64,000 nt of DNA, from NCBI GenBank assembly GCA_017311185.1, contig JAESUZ010003181.1, forward strand, positions 186,001 through 250,000, given 5' to 3'. Position 1 is the stretch's first letter, and the number at the start of each line of letters is the position of its first letter. The notes beneath the pieces were generated by a model. The model had not been told where the DNA came from. It saw nothing but the letters and a program-made list of their open reading frames with translations, and did not search any database. This document shows positions 1 through 10,921 of this stretch, piece after piece. The stretch comes from Proteles cristata cristata (lineage: Eukaryota > Chordata > Mammalia > Carnivora > Hyaenidae). The position numbers and the translations under genes were made by a program.

Positions 1-87
1 TTATTTAAGTCAAACTGTATTACTGACATAAGAATTCAGCTTCCCTTTGTAGCTTACAAATTTTTGAATTTAAAATAATCAGGGCAG

Positions 88-296
88 GAGTGCCTGGCTC
101 AGTCAGGTTAGTGACTGACTCTTAATTTCAGCTCAGGTCATGATCCCAGAGTCTTGGAATCGAGCTCCATGTCAGGCTCCATGCTGAACATGGAGCCTGC
201 TTAAGACTCTCTTTCTCTCTGCCACTCTCCCCCACTTGCTCTCTCACTGAAATAAAAACAAAAACAAAAACAAAAACAAATAATTTAAAAAAATAA
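88..296 (+). repeat. CAN-SINE (tRNA-Lys-derived SINE), diverged
   Basis: The head (GTGCCTGGCTCAGTCAG) is followed by the GCTCAGGTCATGATCC block, GGAGCCTGCTTAAGACTC and a CT-rich tract. The tail is a (CAAAAA)n-type A-rich run. The middle carries a TCCATGCTGAACATGGAGCC form in place of the usual GTGCTGACAGCTCAGAGCC, which points to an older subfamily. Confidence 0.85.
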
Positions 297-299
297 AGT

Positions 300-940
300 A
301 AACAAGGCAAAGATCCCTTCCCTTTGGAAAAGTTCTACCATCTGGTAAATGTATCATTTAATAGGAGGCTGGACCTTACCAAAATGCAAAATGTTAGTGG
401 CTTCAAGACATTTTCAGATCTGATGTTTATAACTCTTTATTGGGGAGGATGTTGCATTCCAAAATTAGAAGAGAGTTAACAAAATAAAAACATTTCAGAA
501 TGAGCTACTAATTGGTGGAAATTTATTGCAAGGCGAAAATGACATGGAAGACGCTATTGTGAGAACTGATTTGAAATGGGAGGGACCGAGTTCCTGCCAG
601 AAAGCACAAGGGAATAAGTAGCAGAAAAGGAATGTGGAGGTTTCCCAGATAAACTTTCCCGATTGACAATCTTCTCCATGAGCAGAGATTTTGTTCGCAT
701 CCTTTAAAGTGAGTGAATTAGGCTGATGCCCTTTGATCGGGTTCTTTTATAATGCGTGGTTGGCTACAGTCCTTTTCATATTTAAGTGTGTAACATTACA
801 GCAGTGACAGTCTACTACCATTTGTACTGCAAGCTTAACAAGTTGATGACCAAGAAATATGACAAGACTTTATTTGATACACATTTATTCACTTTTCTGA
901 CGGAGTAATGACGTAGATCAACACGAAGAACTAACACTGC
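300..940. other. No recognisable feature
   Basis: AT-rich sequence without a long open frame, recognisable repeat or tandem structure. It may be unique sequence or a repeat too old to identify by eye. Confidence 0.5.
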
Positions 941-1430
941 TGTAGGGGCCGAGAGCAGGCCCCCATAAGATGGCATAAAGATCATTCTGAGCTGAAAGCA
1001 ATCAAGATCCTATAGACTCAAGGAAAACTTCTGCCCCTCCATGAACTACATAGAGAAATCTAAACTGGGAAGTTTCCCCAAGTCAAAAATACTAGCAGAG
1101 ACAAATTTTGTCTGAATAACCCATCAGTACGGCAGGGCAAGCATCTAATTGGCGAGCCTCTGCTCTCCTTGTGGCCCTGGGAGAGCATTCCTTCCCTCCG
1201 AGGTCCCAGACCTCTTCCTCCTTCTCCTTAGCTCAGGGCAACACATATATATCTCATTCCGCCTGACCGTCTTTGGAATTTCCATGTGTGGAAATGTGTG
1301 TGTGTGGATTCTCTATACTTACACTATTAAATTTGATTTTCTCCTGTTAATCTGTCTCATTTCAATGTGATTCTTAGTCCAGCTAGAAGGACTTTGATGG
1401 GGACAGGAACTGTTGCTCCCTGACACTACA
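941..1430 (+). mobile_element. Probable solo LTR of an endogenous retrovirus
   Basis: The block starts TGTAGGGGCC and ends GACACTACA, so it has the TG...CA boundary with a 5-bp inverted match (TGTAG/CTACA). Near the 3' end are an ATTAAA-type signal at about 1326 and a TTTGATTTTCTCCTGTTAAT stretch typical of gammaretrovirus-like LTR R/U5 regions. About 490 bp is a normal LTR length. No gag, pol or env sequence adjoins it and no clear target duplication is visible. The family is unassigned and an internal fragment of another repeat is possible. Confidence 0.5.
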
Positions 1431-2178
1431 AATACTATTGTACTATTCACCATCGGAACCAGTTACACAGAGCCCAAGGCACAATGGCAGTGTAGGTCCC
1501 TTTATTCAAAAATTAAGAATTTTGAGATGGAAAGGACAGAGCATTAAACCAACTGTGGAGCCTTCCTGAGCACAGGGTCCCCTGTGACTGCACAGGTCAC
1601 ACACCCAGATGGTAACCTGTTCAGGGAGAAATCTGGCCTATGCACGTTCTGCTGTGGTGGTGAGTCCTTCAATGCTGATATCATATCATTAGGCTTTAGC
1701 TCACACTGCTTCTTCAGATCCTATGGGAAAGAGCCAGCAATGAGGCAACCTAGAGTCTCCTTAATGATCTGTGCGGTCAGATGGTCAGATGGTTCTCAGC
1801 CATGCCAAGTCAGGAGGGAAGGAGGGAGGAGAGTTGGAAACATTAATTGGAGGGCTGTGGCCAAATAGTGGAGGAGACTGGAAGAATTTCAGGTTTGGTA
1901 AGGGTTGACCATTTGTGCAAGGTAACACCATCCAGGCCAATTTACAGGTAAGTTTCAGAACTAGTTTTTCCACAGTTGGGAAGGAAGTCAGTTAAATCTG
2001 AAACAAGCACAAAACAGAGTTTACCTATCAATCAGTTACCTACAATTTATAAAGAGGTACAAAATAGTTCAAAGACAACGAGCAGAGCCAGAATCTGATG
2101 ACTCAGAAAAGTATATATAATTTACTACTGAGATAAAATTTCTCTCTACAGTCACCAACCACTGGCCAAAGATAATCT

Positions 2179-2209
<31 letters not shown>

Positions 2210-2399
2210 TTATTCTTGTTCAATATAATGGTTATCCCAGTTTTATTATATTCGACCTGATTATTCACAGAGATTCAATAGGATGGTAATTTACCATATA
2301 CGTTCTTAAATTTGCTTTACTAGGAGTTACCATTACAAACTCTAGATTTGACTTTTAATTAAATTTTAATTACTCTCTTCTCAATTTTATTTTTTCTTA
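1431..2399. other. Mostly unassigned; possible old repeat at about 1490-1610
   Basis: Positions 1490-1610 (TTCAAAAATTAAGAATTTTGAG, then GAGCATTAAACCAA and GACTGCACAGGTCACAC) resemble a dispersed mammalian repeat that I cannot name. A poly(A)/GA run lies at 2180-2208. The rest shows nothing clear. Confidence 0.35.
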
Positions 2400-2600
2400 T
2401 TTTTAAATGTTTATTATTTTGAGAGAGAGAGAGAAAGTGGGAGAGAGGCACAGAGAGAGGGAGGCACAAAATCTGAAGCAGGCTCCGGGCTCCAAGCTGT
2501 CAGCACAGAGCCCGATATGGGGCTCGAACCCATGAACTATGAGATCATGACCTGAGCCCGAAGTTGGATGCTCAGAAAAACTGAGCCACCCAGGTGCCCC
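2400..2600 (-). repeat. CAN-SINE, complete, minus strand
   Basis: The A tail reads as TTTTTAAATGTTTATTATTTT on the plus strand. It is followed by the GA-rich tract, GAAGCAGGCTC, GTCAGCACAGAGCCCGAT, GATCATGACCTGAGCC and a head ending GAGCCACCCAGGTGCCCC at 2600. It lies at the left edge of an L1-like block. Confidence 0.9.
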
Positions 2601-2604
2601 TCTC

Positions 2605-4440
2605 TTAACATGTTATAAAATAGTCTTTATTTTACACAACATTTTATATTTAAGAAGATTAATAAAGAGCTACTACGTACTATATACCCAGTTTCCCCTA
2701 TTGTTAACATTTTACATTAGTATGGTACATTTGTTACAATTAATTAACCAGCTACCTAAAAGTACATACTTCATTCAGATTTCCTTAGTTCTTACCTAAT
2801 GTTCTTTTTCTCTCCCAGGATCCCAGCGAGGACACCAGAGTACAGTAAGGCATCGTTTCTCTTTGGGCTCCTCTTGGCTGCAAGAGTTTTTCAGATTATT
2901 TCTCTTATTTTGATGACCTTAACAGTTCTTAAGAAGTAATGACCTGGTAAAAATGTTTAAAAAGTTATAAATTAAAAAAATGGGGGTGCCTGGGTGGTTC
3001 AGTTGGTTTACCATCAGACTTTGACTCAGGTCATGATTTTGCAGGTCTTGGATTTGAGCTCTGCCTTGGGTTCTGTGCTGACAGCTCAGAGCCTGGAGCC
3101 TGCTTCGGAGTCTGTGTCTCCCTCTCTCTCTCTGCCCTTCTCCACTCATGTTCGGTCTCTCTCTGTGTCTCATAAGTAAATAAAAATCTTGAAAATTTTT
3201 ATAAAAAATTTTTAAGAAAGAAGTAACAGCTGGGTATCTTTGCAGGATATGTCTCTGTTGGAATTTGTCTGATGTTTTCCTCATGATTAGCCTGGGCTTA
3301 TGTATTTTAAGGAGGAAGACCATGGAGGAAAAGTGCCATTTTCACCACGTCATATCAGAGAACATATCAAGGGTACAAGACAGTTTATTTATATCGATGT
3401 TGACCTTGATCACCTGGCTAAGGTAGCGTTTGTGAGCTTTCTGTCTGTGAAGTTTTACGGTTTTGTTCCCCTTTCCATATTGCACTCTTTAGAAGCTAGG
3501 TGCAGCCCACACTTAAGGAGTGAAGAGCTATGCTCCCTCCTTGAGGGTGAAGTAGCTGCATAAATTATTTGAAATTCTAATGTATGGGAAATTTGCCTTT
3601 TCATCATTTATTAATTTACTCAATCATTTTTGTATATCCGTTTGGGCTCACTGATATTTATCTTATACTTTGGGTTACACTTCAATTTATTTTAAGAATA
3701 TTACTTTGTTCCTCAAATTTTTCCACTTTTGGTCACTGAAACTCTTTCAGTTAGTTGACTTAAAAGGGCAAAAGGCCCCTTTCACACATCTCCATCCGTG
3801 TAGTTTTTCCCCCTTTCTGTTGTTTATTTTCTTATTTTCTGGAGCTATATGATCCTCCACCGGTCTCTCTCTGGCTGGGAGAGATCCTTCCCACTGCTAC
3901 TCCAATGGCCTCCACTACCCGGGAGGAGGGGAGTGCCTTCTTTACCACTGAGTAGTGGGGCAGGTCCTGACTTCCCATTCCTCTGGCCTGGCCCAGTGGG
4001 GAGATGGAGCACCTCATCACTGCTGACAGGTGTGCAAGTTGAGGCTCCCCTCTAGGCCTTTGTCAGCATGGGCAGCGATGAAGCCAAAGTTTTCCTCTGG
4101 CCTTTGACTGAAATCAAGAGGTTGTTGTCTGAACCTTTTCTTTCTTTCTAGGATACTCCTTTCCTGGTATTTTGGTTGAAGAGAAGAAGCTTCTGGTTGT
4201 TATTTATTTATTTAGTCTGCATCCCCTGGCATTTCCAGGTAACTAGCTTCTTCACCTCTAAGTCCAGGAATATATAAGGACCGGCCCCTTCCAAAAAACC
4301 CCAGAAAACAAGAAAAATCCCAAGGGAATCATCACCATATTGTTCTTTGTGTGCTGAGGTGCCTATCTGGTCTGACTTTTCTCAACTTTTCAGAGTTTTC
4401 TTATTATTTTTTTTAATAACTAGTGAACAGGCATTTTGGT
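2605..4440. mobile_element. Old L1-derived (L1M-like) sequence, interrupted by a SINE
   Basis: The parts at 2605-2980 and 3210-3840 contain phrases I recognise from abundant mammalian L1M fragments: TTTGTCTGATGTTTTCCTCA, GTTGACCTTGATCACCTGGC, and the TAAATTATTTGAAATTCT and TATACTTTGGGTTA stretches. 3840-4440 continues without a visible break and may be more of the same element, but this is less sure. The CAN-SINE at 2982-3205 splits the block. No L1 reading frame survives and orientation is uncertain. Confidence 0.5.
2982..3205 (+). repeat. CAN-SINE inserted in an old L1 block
   Basis: Head GGGTGCCTGGGTGGTTCAG, then CAGGTCATGATTTTGCAGG, TCTGTGCTGACAGCTCAGAG, GGAGCCTGCTTCGGA, a CT-rich tract and an A-rich tail with AAATAAAAATC. 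AAGAAGTAA occurs on both sides (about 2930 and 3215), a likely remnant of the target duplication. Confidence 0.9.
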
Positions 4441-5629
4441 CGTTTTTAGCAGGAGGAGTATGTATTCTTCATCTTCCAAGAAGTGGAAGTCCCACACTTG
4501 CTTCCTAAAAGTCATTTTTGGAAGTAATAATCAAATTCAATACGGTATCAGGAAGTTATTTTATTTTAAGTGGCAGTGTCTGCTTTTTTCCAATGAAAGA
4601 GTCACTAAATATTTCTCATCTTCCTTCATAAAACATATGAAAACTTCTATGTTATATTTCACATATAAACTTTAAAGATGCACAGTAAGAAATTAGTCTG
4701 CCGTGAAAGAGGAGTTTTCACTTAAATCTGCCTAGATTATAGTTTGGAGTTTGTTTTGTTTTGTTTCGTTTTTGAGAGTCTAGCTTTGGGACATCAGTAC
4801 AGTTCTGGGTTTAAATCAACACCATCAATCACTGCACAGATCAAATTGGTTTCTGTCTCCATCAGAGAGTAAGAAATGTACTACATGAGACAGTAATGCC
4901 CAAGGAATCACATTTTGATGAAATGAAACACGAAGCTTTTGTTTTCTTGTAGCAGTGGAGTGACACGAGAAGCTATTCATGAGCATTCTAAAAGCGGTAC
5001 CCAACATCTGGTAGAACCCGAAACTTGCCAAGGACACTTACATGGGCCAAGCAATCTAGAATCAATTATCGCCTTGCAAACCAAGTAAAGATGACTTGAA
5101 TGCCCCAAAGTCACTCATTCTTGTGGGTTCTCTGGAACAGTTAACCCAAACCTCAGTTTCACAAAATATAAGTATCCCTTCCATAATCATCTTAGCCACA
5201 CTCAGTCATATGACTATTTTGACCATACTGAAAACAACACAGTTTTTCATTAAGCAATGACTTTCAGGTTTTGCTTTATCTATCAAACCAGAACAATTTT
5301 AAAGGTTTTCTACAAATTCTTGAGAATATTGAACATGGGCCTAATTTTTCATTTACATTATTCAGAATTCCAATCATGTATGCATTGAGGTCTGTAATTA
5401 ATTGATCTGGCACAACATGTGGCGGTAAACATATTCTGATGACAAGAATTTTTAGACCAGAAAACAAAGGGAATATAAACAAAAATGATCAGAATATTAT
5501 CACTATTACTGTAAGATGATATTTATGGGTATGGTTTGTAAAGTAGAGAATAGGCTACTAAATTTGTTACAATAAAAGCATAAGGAAGAAAGAAAGACAC
5601 AACTGAGATAATGATCTAAAAATTATCAG
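4441..5629. other. No recognisable feature
   Basis: AT-rich, with small open frames on both strands (up to 79 codons) that show no domain, repeat or splice context. No repeat was recognised. Confidence 0.45.
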
Positions 5630-5795
5630 GGGGTGGCCCTGTGGCCCTAAATCAGCAGGGTCAGTCTTCCCAGGACTAATTAGAAATGTAAATTATTTCT
5701 GCCTGTTCCTCCAGCCCAGAGCTGCAGATTCAGAGTCTGTGGGGGTGGGACCCAGCAATCCATATTTTAAAAAGCCCTACAGGTGATTTTACATA
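5630..5795 (+). mobile_element. MER5A-like hAT (Charlie) MITE fragment
   Basis: The segment GCAGATTCAGAGTCTGTGG, GGGTGGGACCCAGCAATCC, then CTACAGGTGATTTTAC matches the central-to-3' part of MER5-type non-autonomous hAT elements. The typical end (GAGAACCACTG) is not visible, so the copy is truncated or badly eroded. Confidence 0.6.
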
Positions 5796-7377
5796 TATGT
5801 ACATTCATTGATATTAATATTTCATGTCAGGCGATGGAGAATTTTCAATATTTTCTCAATGTGCTCATGTAATTTGCTCCTCTTTGTTATCTTGATTACC
5901 AAAAAATCCAAGAGTCCATGACTTTTCTTGTAAATGTATCTCTTTCTCTTAATGAATTATTGTTTTTGGTACAATCTGAAGTTTTGGTTACAATTCACTT
6001 TTCAGTGACCATTTAATTATTTTTGATTTCATCCCTACTTATCTTTATGGCTGTCGCTTTATATTTTATTAATTTAATTTTTTTCTCATTTATTTAATTT
6101 AAATAAATAATTTAAATTTAAAGATGTGTAAGGAAGTTATTCCGCATATATAAGAAAATTGAGAATCTGTTGTTTATAATCTGGTTTACTAACCCATTCT
6201 AGAAAGCATTTTCAAATTGTGGTTGAAATGGGCACCTCCCATCTCAGACCCTACTTTGTTGAACCTAAAAACTGCCACTGCTGTTCCAGCCTCTTGAGCA
6301 GGAAGGTGAGTAATGTTACAGAGGAGGTCACAGTAAAAAGAGATGGTTCTACTTAAATTGCAGTTAAATTATTTTACTCCCGCAAATTTTACATATAACC
6401 ATGGGACCACATTCTTGGACCCATCTCCCTTCAGGCCCATCACAGCCTTCCTGGGAAGCTTTCATGGAGGGACGTGAGCCAGGTGAGGGGCTCCAGGTTT
6501 AGAGAAACCACTAAGTAATGTTCTTTCTGGCAGCAGGAATCTTGTTCAGCCATCTATTTTATATTTTCAAGGTATTACAGGATATTCAACTGAACAGAAA
6601 TATAATTAAATTTAGGCATATTTGTTGATCCAGAAAATTCAGCTTGTGGAGTGGTTGAATAACAGCGAACAAGCATGTAGTTTTAATCCAGGAAAACATT
6701 CAGCTGTATTTCTGAGGCTGCTTTTTTTTTTTTTTTTTTGTAAAGAGGGAAAGAAAATCTGAAATACCAAAGTACTAAAAACAAATTTTATAAATTAGAA
6801 AAAAATGTCAAGATAGAAAACATGGAGTAAAGACAATCATTAAACTAATATATGTATGCATTTTCCTGAATATAGGGCTTGCAGAGTTATCCACTCTTAA
6901 AATTCAGTGAAGACCAGAGAATTCTGAACAGAGTTTAGATCTTGGAGTGGTACTGAAACCTAAGAAAGTAGAAGACAGGAAGGCAGGGAGGTTTATTAAG
7001 TACTTTCATAGAGGAAGTCACAGCACCAAGTACAGCTGAACCAAAAGCCACATTTTCCAGGGCCAGATGCCTAGGTCACAAGGCGGTCACGTTAGGGCCC
7101 TGTCATGCCTCTGAGTCCTAACACCAAAGGATATTTGGAGGGAAATATGGAGGCCTCGGTTGTTCTTTACCTGGAAGAAAGGGAAGGAGAAAAGAGATGT
7201 CAACAGCTCCTTTGGAAGCCTATAACCAGCTTACTACATGATTTTTGCCTTCAGAAAGGAAATCGCTGACAGGAAGGTAGATTATTTGTTCATATGCTCC
7301 TCACTAAGGGAGGTTTTAGGGCATCCTTCTTGAATAGAGGAAGGATGGAGAGAGTTGATATTTTCTTTTTTTTATTA
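5796..7377. other. No recognisable feature
   Basis: Very AT-rich. A TTTAATTT/AAATAAAT-rich patch lies at 6063-6125 and a poly(T) run at 6722-6739. No repeat family, RNA gene or coding frame is supported. Confidence 0.45.
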
Positions 7378-7570
7378 AATTTTTTTTTAATGTTTATTTA
7401 TTCTTGAGAGATGGAGAGAGACAGAGCACAAGCAGGGAAGGGGCAGAGAGAAACACAGAATCAGAAGCAGGCTCCAGGCTCTGAGCTGTCAGCACAAAGC
7501 CTGACACCAGACTCGAACCCACAGATTGTGAGATCATGACCTGAGCCAAAGTCAGACACCCAACTGACTG
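7378..7570 (-). repeat. CAN-SINE, minus strand, head missing
   Basis: The tail TTTTTTTTAATGTTTATTTATT, GA-rich tract, GAAGCAGGCTCCAGGCTCTG, CAGCACAAAGCC and GAGATCATGACCTGAGCC are clear. The sequence stops after CCCAACTGACTG, so the last head segment (GAGCCACCCAGG...) is absent: a 5'-truncated copy. Confidence 0.9.
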
Positions 7571-7654
7571 ATATTTTAATGCACAAAATCCAAGTATAGT
7601 TGGGAACCAGAGGAAGTGTATGCTTTGGTTTGTTTGTTTTAACCAATCCATCCA

Positions 7655-7860
7655 TCAACTAATAGTTCAACACACATTTATTAAGCAACTACTATGTGCC
7701 ATGCATTATGCTAAATTCTGGGGATAAAAGAGACCTGCACCTTAAGAAACTTCTAGCCCATAGAGAGAATCTATATATAAACAGATAAAAGCTAAAATAG
7801 GTCAGGTATATAGTTGTTGTCTGTACAAGGTACTATGGGAACACAAAGGAGTGGTCAAAT
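7655..7860 (-). mobile_element. L2 LINE 3' fragment
   Basis: CACACATTTATTAAGCAACT, CTATGTGCCATGCATTATGC and TTCTGGGGATAAAAGAGACC are the reverse complement of the L2 3' end (the TAGTAGGTGCTCAATAAAT region). A diverged match to GGAGCTTACATTCTAG follows. Confidence 0.65.
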
Positions 7861-7889
7861 CTATCTGCGGGTGGGTGGGAAAGAGAAAG

Positions 7890-8336
7890 GGGAATGTAGT
7901 CATTTAAAATCTTTGATATTCTTCCCTTTGAGAGGTGGGGTCTATATCTCTCTACTTGAACCTAGGCAGTTTTGTGCTTGCTTTGACCAAAAGAGCATGG
8001 TGTAAATGGAGTTTCGTAACTTCTGAGTCTAAAAAAGCCAGGAGGCTTCCTCCTGTTTTCTTTTGTAAGGTCTCCAGACACTCCCTTCTGTTAATACTTC
8101 CTCTCAGAACTCAATAGCCATTTAGTAAGAAGCCTAAACCAGTTGGAGAGGCCATATGCAGGCTTTCCGTTTCCTACTGAACTCGGCCTCAGCCTCATCC
8201 AGTCCCATCACTGGAAACGCACGTGACTAAGCCTTCAGATGACTCAGACTGAGCCACTTGTATCTCTCTTAGTTGAGCCTCAGTTTTCAACAGAAGCAAG
8301 CTATCTGTGTTGCTTGTGCCTTCTCAAAATATCCTG
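7890..8336 (+). mobile_element. MLT1-like LTR (ERVL-MaLR), left part
   Basis: CTTCCCTTTGAGAGGTGGGG, TTGAACCTAGGCAGTTTTGTG and GCTTTGACCAAAAGAGCATGG are the recognisable 5' half of MLT1/MST-type LTRs. GGAGAGGCCATATGCAGG and CCTTCAGATGACTCAGAC follow. The LTR resumes at 8709 beyond an L1 insertion. No internal region is attached. Confidence 0.7.
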
Positions 8337-8708
8337 CAATATGTGACGAGGATTCACCCTGAGGACATTATGCTAAGAGAAACAAGCCAGTGACCAATGG
8401 ACACATGTTGCATGATTCCATCTCCATGAGACATCTTATCTCGTCAGAGCCACAGAGTGAAAGAGTGGAATGCTGGCTGCCGAGGGATGCAAGGAGGAGA
8501 ATCTAGGGAGTTACTAATCAACGGGCCTAAGGGTCCAGGTAAGTAGGGTGAACAAGCCCTGCAGATGTGTTTACAACATCATAATGTATAGTTAACAATA
8601 ATGTATTGTACACTCACAATCTTGTTAAGAGGTTAGATCCCATTTTAAATGTTCTTACCACAATAAAAAAAACTGTATTTAAAAAATAAAGTATATTAAG
8701 GAAAAAAG
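8337..8708 (+). mobile_element. L1 3' end (old L1M type) inserted in the MLT1 LTR
   Basis: GAGGACATTATGCTAAGAGA, CATGATTCCATCTCCATGAG, GGCTGCCGAGGG and AATGTATTGTACACTC follow the order of old L1 3' UTRs. The segment ends in an A-rich tail (8660-8708). It is about 370 bp of 3' terminal sequence with no ORF2 left. Confidence 0.75.
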
Positions 8709-8811
8709 AAATTTCTGACTCGTGGAATCCAGGAGCATCATAAAATTGTGGTTGTTTTATGCCACTAAGTTTTTGTCTGCTTGTTAGGCAGCAATAGATA
8801 ATCAGAACAGG
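8709..8811 (+). mobile_element. MLT1-like LTR, right part
   Basis: TTTCTGACTCGTGGAATCC, ATAAAATTGTGGTTGTTTTA, GCCACTAAGTTTTTG and CAGCAATAGATAATCAGAAC are the classic 3' end of MLT1 LTRs. It continues the part ending near 8336. Confidence 0.75.
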
Positions 8812-8947
8812 AGAACTTCGGGGAGGGCTTTATAGAATATACAACACTTCAATGAAACATAATTACTCCTAAGAGCACAGACTTTAGTGTTAAAGCAGGG
8901 TAAAAATATCAATTCTATCATGAGGTAACTGTGCCGTTTAGGTAAAT

Positions 8948-9081
8948 TCTAATTTTTTTTAAAGTAGGCTTCACACCCAGCACTGGGCCCAATGTGGGGC
9001 TTGAACTCAGGACCCTGAGATCAAGACCTGAGCTGAGATCAAGAGTTGGATGCTTAACCAACTGAGCCACCCAGGCAGCCC
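8948..9081 (-). repeat. Short, older CAN-SINE, minus strand
   Basis: Read on the plus strand: a short T run, GTGGGGCTTGAACTCAGGAC, GAGATCAAGACCTGAG, then GCTTAACCAACTGAGCCACC and CAGGCAGCCC. It lacks the GA-rich tract and the GTCAGCACAGAGCC block, as in the older short CAN-SINE forms. Confidence 0.8.
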
Positions 9082-10384
9082 TCTAATGGATTTGTTTCAA
9101 GTGTTCTGGGATAACGATTGAGTGTTTCTTATGCTGTTGGCACAAAGTAAGAAATTAATCGATGCTTAATTTAAAACATATGAGTAGAAGTAATAAAAGC
9201 AAAGAACAGTTTGTTGCACTGGCAAGGTGTCTACCATTCTAGTTAGGGTAACCTCATGGCATTGTTTGCCCAGAGCAATTCTTATTTATTCCTGGTTGTC
9301 CTGGTATCCTTTCTATTTTAGCATATATCTTGTATTTTGTGGGTTATTTATTTATCTTTAAAATGAAGTATCGACACTAATAGCTGTATTAAAATAAGCT
9401 GGGGCAAATTTGGTAGACTTTGTGCTGTACTTTCAGGATCGGGTGTGCAGCGAGCAGAATTCTCACTTCAGCTTGGGCTTAAATCAAAAGATGTCTTTTC
9501 CTACCTCTTTCTAGAAGAACACAATGATCGCCTTCCTTTCAAGGACAGCATGAAAGACACTCACTAACAAAATAAGTACTTTAGGGGGTGAGCAACAAGG
9601 AGCAGGTAACTCCTCCCGGTGTCGAGTGGCATGGAAAATATATTCAAAGCTTCTGCCTCTGCTGGCCATGTGGCGAATGAGTCTATGGAGCCACAGCCTG
9701 CCTTTAGTCTTTGAGATCTGCAAATCCACGAAGGGCTTTAATCTTTGAGATCTGCAAACCCACATAGCTACGCATCTGCAGCATCACTGGGAACCACAGG
9801 AAACTATATTACATGTGGCTGAAGTACATGTGAGGGAAGGGGCCTGGACAGTTATTCTGGAGAGTGTATAAAAGTGATCTGAATGTCCTTCCTATGGTGG
9901 TTTGGTCTTTTAATATGTAGGGTATAACAGTATTTATTTATAATATTGTATAATATATAGAACATAATAAATGTAAAATTATATTTTGGGGTTAGTCTCT
10001 CATATTTTGCAATAAACCTTTCGACAACAATGCACTAAGAAAAGGTTTGATGATGTTTACTGTCTAAACATGGAAACCATAGTGATATCACTGAAAAATA
10101 AGTATATGCTTCAGATGCATGAGCGTCTACTTCAAAGGTGGGACTGGGTAGTTATTTAAGGAAGACTCTGAATAACTTTTCATTAAAAATCACTGGAGTC
10201 TTTTAATTCATTTCACTCATTTCTGACTTCCATTATTTTTAAGCATGTACAAAAAGTAAAACAATAGCAATTAATGTGTTGACTCCATCAGAACTTTTCA
10301 AATACTTAAATAAAGCCTGTTTTATATCAGTGACATCAGATGCCTCAAAAAACATCAGGTAAATTAACTCTAATGGTTTGATTT
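9082..10384. other. No recognisable repeat family; contains a short tandem duplication
   Basis: No named repeat or gene seen. An imperfect two-unit tandem repeat with a period of 34 bp lies at 9702-9763 (entered separately). An AT-rich patch lies at 9930-9990. Confidence 0.45.
9702..9763. repeat. Two-copy tandem duplication, period 34 bp
   Basis: Positions 9702-9729 and 9736-9763 match at 26 of 28 bases around a shared TTTGAGATCTGCAAA core. No microsatellite or named repeat explains it. Confidence 0.8.
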
Positions 10385-10498
10385 TTTAAAGTTTTATTAT
10401 TATTTAAGTAATCTCTATACTCCACGTGGGGCTCAAACTCACGGCCCCAAGATCAAGAGTCACGTGCTATTCCAACTGAGCCAGCCAGGCATGCTCCC
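10385..10498 (-). repeat. Short, older CAN-SINE, minus strand
   Basis: TTTTTAAAGTTTTATTATT, TAAGTAATCTCTATACTCC, GTGGGGCTCAAACTCACGGC, CAAGATCAAGAGTCACGTGC, then CCAACTGAGCCAGCCAGGC. This is the short tail-proximal form of an older carnivore subfamily without the GA tract. Confidence 0.8.
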
Positions 10499-10562
10499 CT
10501 CCACTCCCCCCGCCAACCATTCAACTTTTAATTCAACTCAAGGAACCAATGAAATACTTTTA

Positions 10563-10831
10563 TTTATTTATTTATTTATTTAATTTTTTAATTTAATTTA
10601 ATTTAATTTAATCTTATTTTATCTTATTTCTTTCTAGGAGAGAGAGAGAGAGAGACAGCGTGAGCAGGGGAGGGTCAGAGAGAGAGGGAGTCACAGACTG
10701 AAACAGGCTCCAGGCTCTGAGCTGGCAGTCAGCACAGAGCCCGACGCGGGGCTCGAACCCACGAACCGCGAGATCATGACCCAAGCCAAAGTCGGACGCT
10801 TAACCGACTAAGCCACCCAGGCGCCCCCCGG
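10563..10831 (-). repeat. Young full-length CAN-SINE with long AT tail
   Basis: The body at 10637-10828 is close to the consensus: GACAGCGTGAGCAGGGGAGG, GCTGGCAGTCAGCACAGAG, CGACGCGGGGCTCGAACCC, GTCGGACGCTTAACCGACTA and AGCCACCCAGGCGCCCC. Read 5'->3' on the minus strand it keeps RNA polymerase III A and B boxes (TGGCTTAGTCGG; GGTTCGTGGGTTCGAGCCC). The tail expanded into (TTTA)n/(TTTAA)n at 10561-10620. TGAAATACTTTTA flanks it at 10550-10562 and 10832-10844. The unusual GGCAGTCAGCAC and GACTAAGCC variants are shared with the copy at 37197-37443. Confidence 0.93.
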
Positions 10832-10921
10832 TGAAATACTTTTAAATTGTCACTGAGTTGAAATTGACGTATCTGATGCTACCATGACTGGGACTATAGA
10901 GTAAATCAAAAGTTTAGCATT

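Noticed and set aside
88..296. Possible tRNA-Lys gene, since SINE heads carry tRNA A and B boxes (also at every other CAN-SINE)
   Set aside because: The tRNA-related part cannot form a complete cloverleaf with acceptor stem and anticodon arm and is always followed by the SINE middle and tail.
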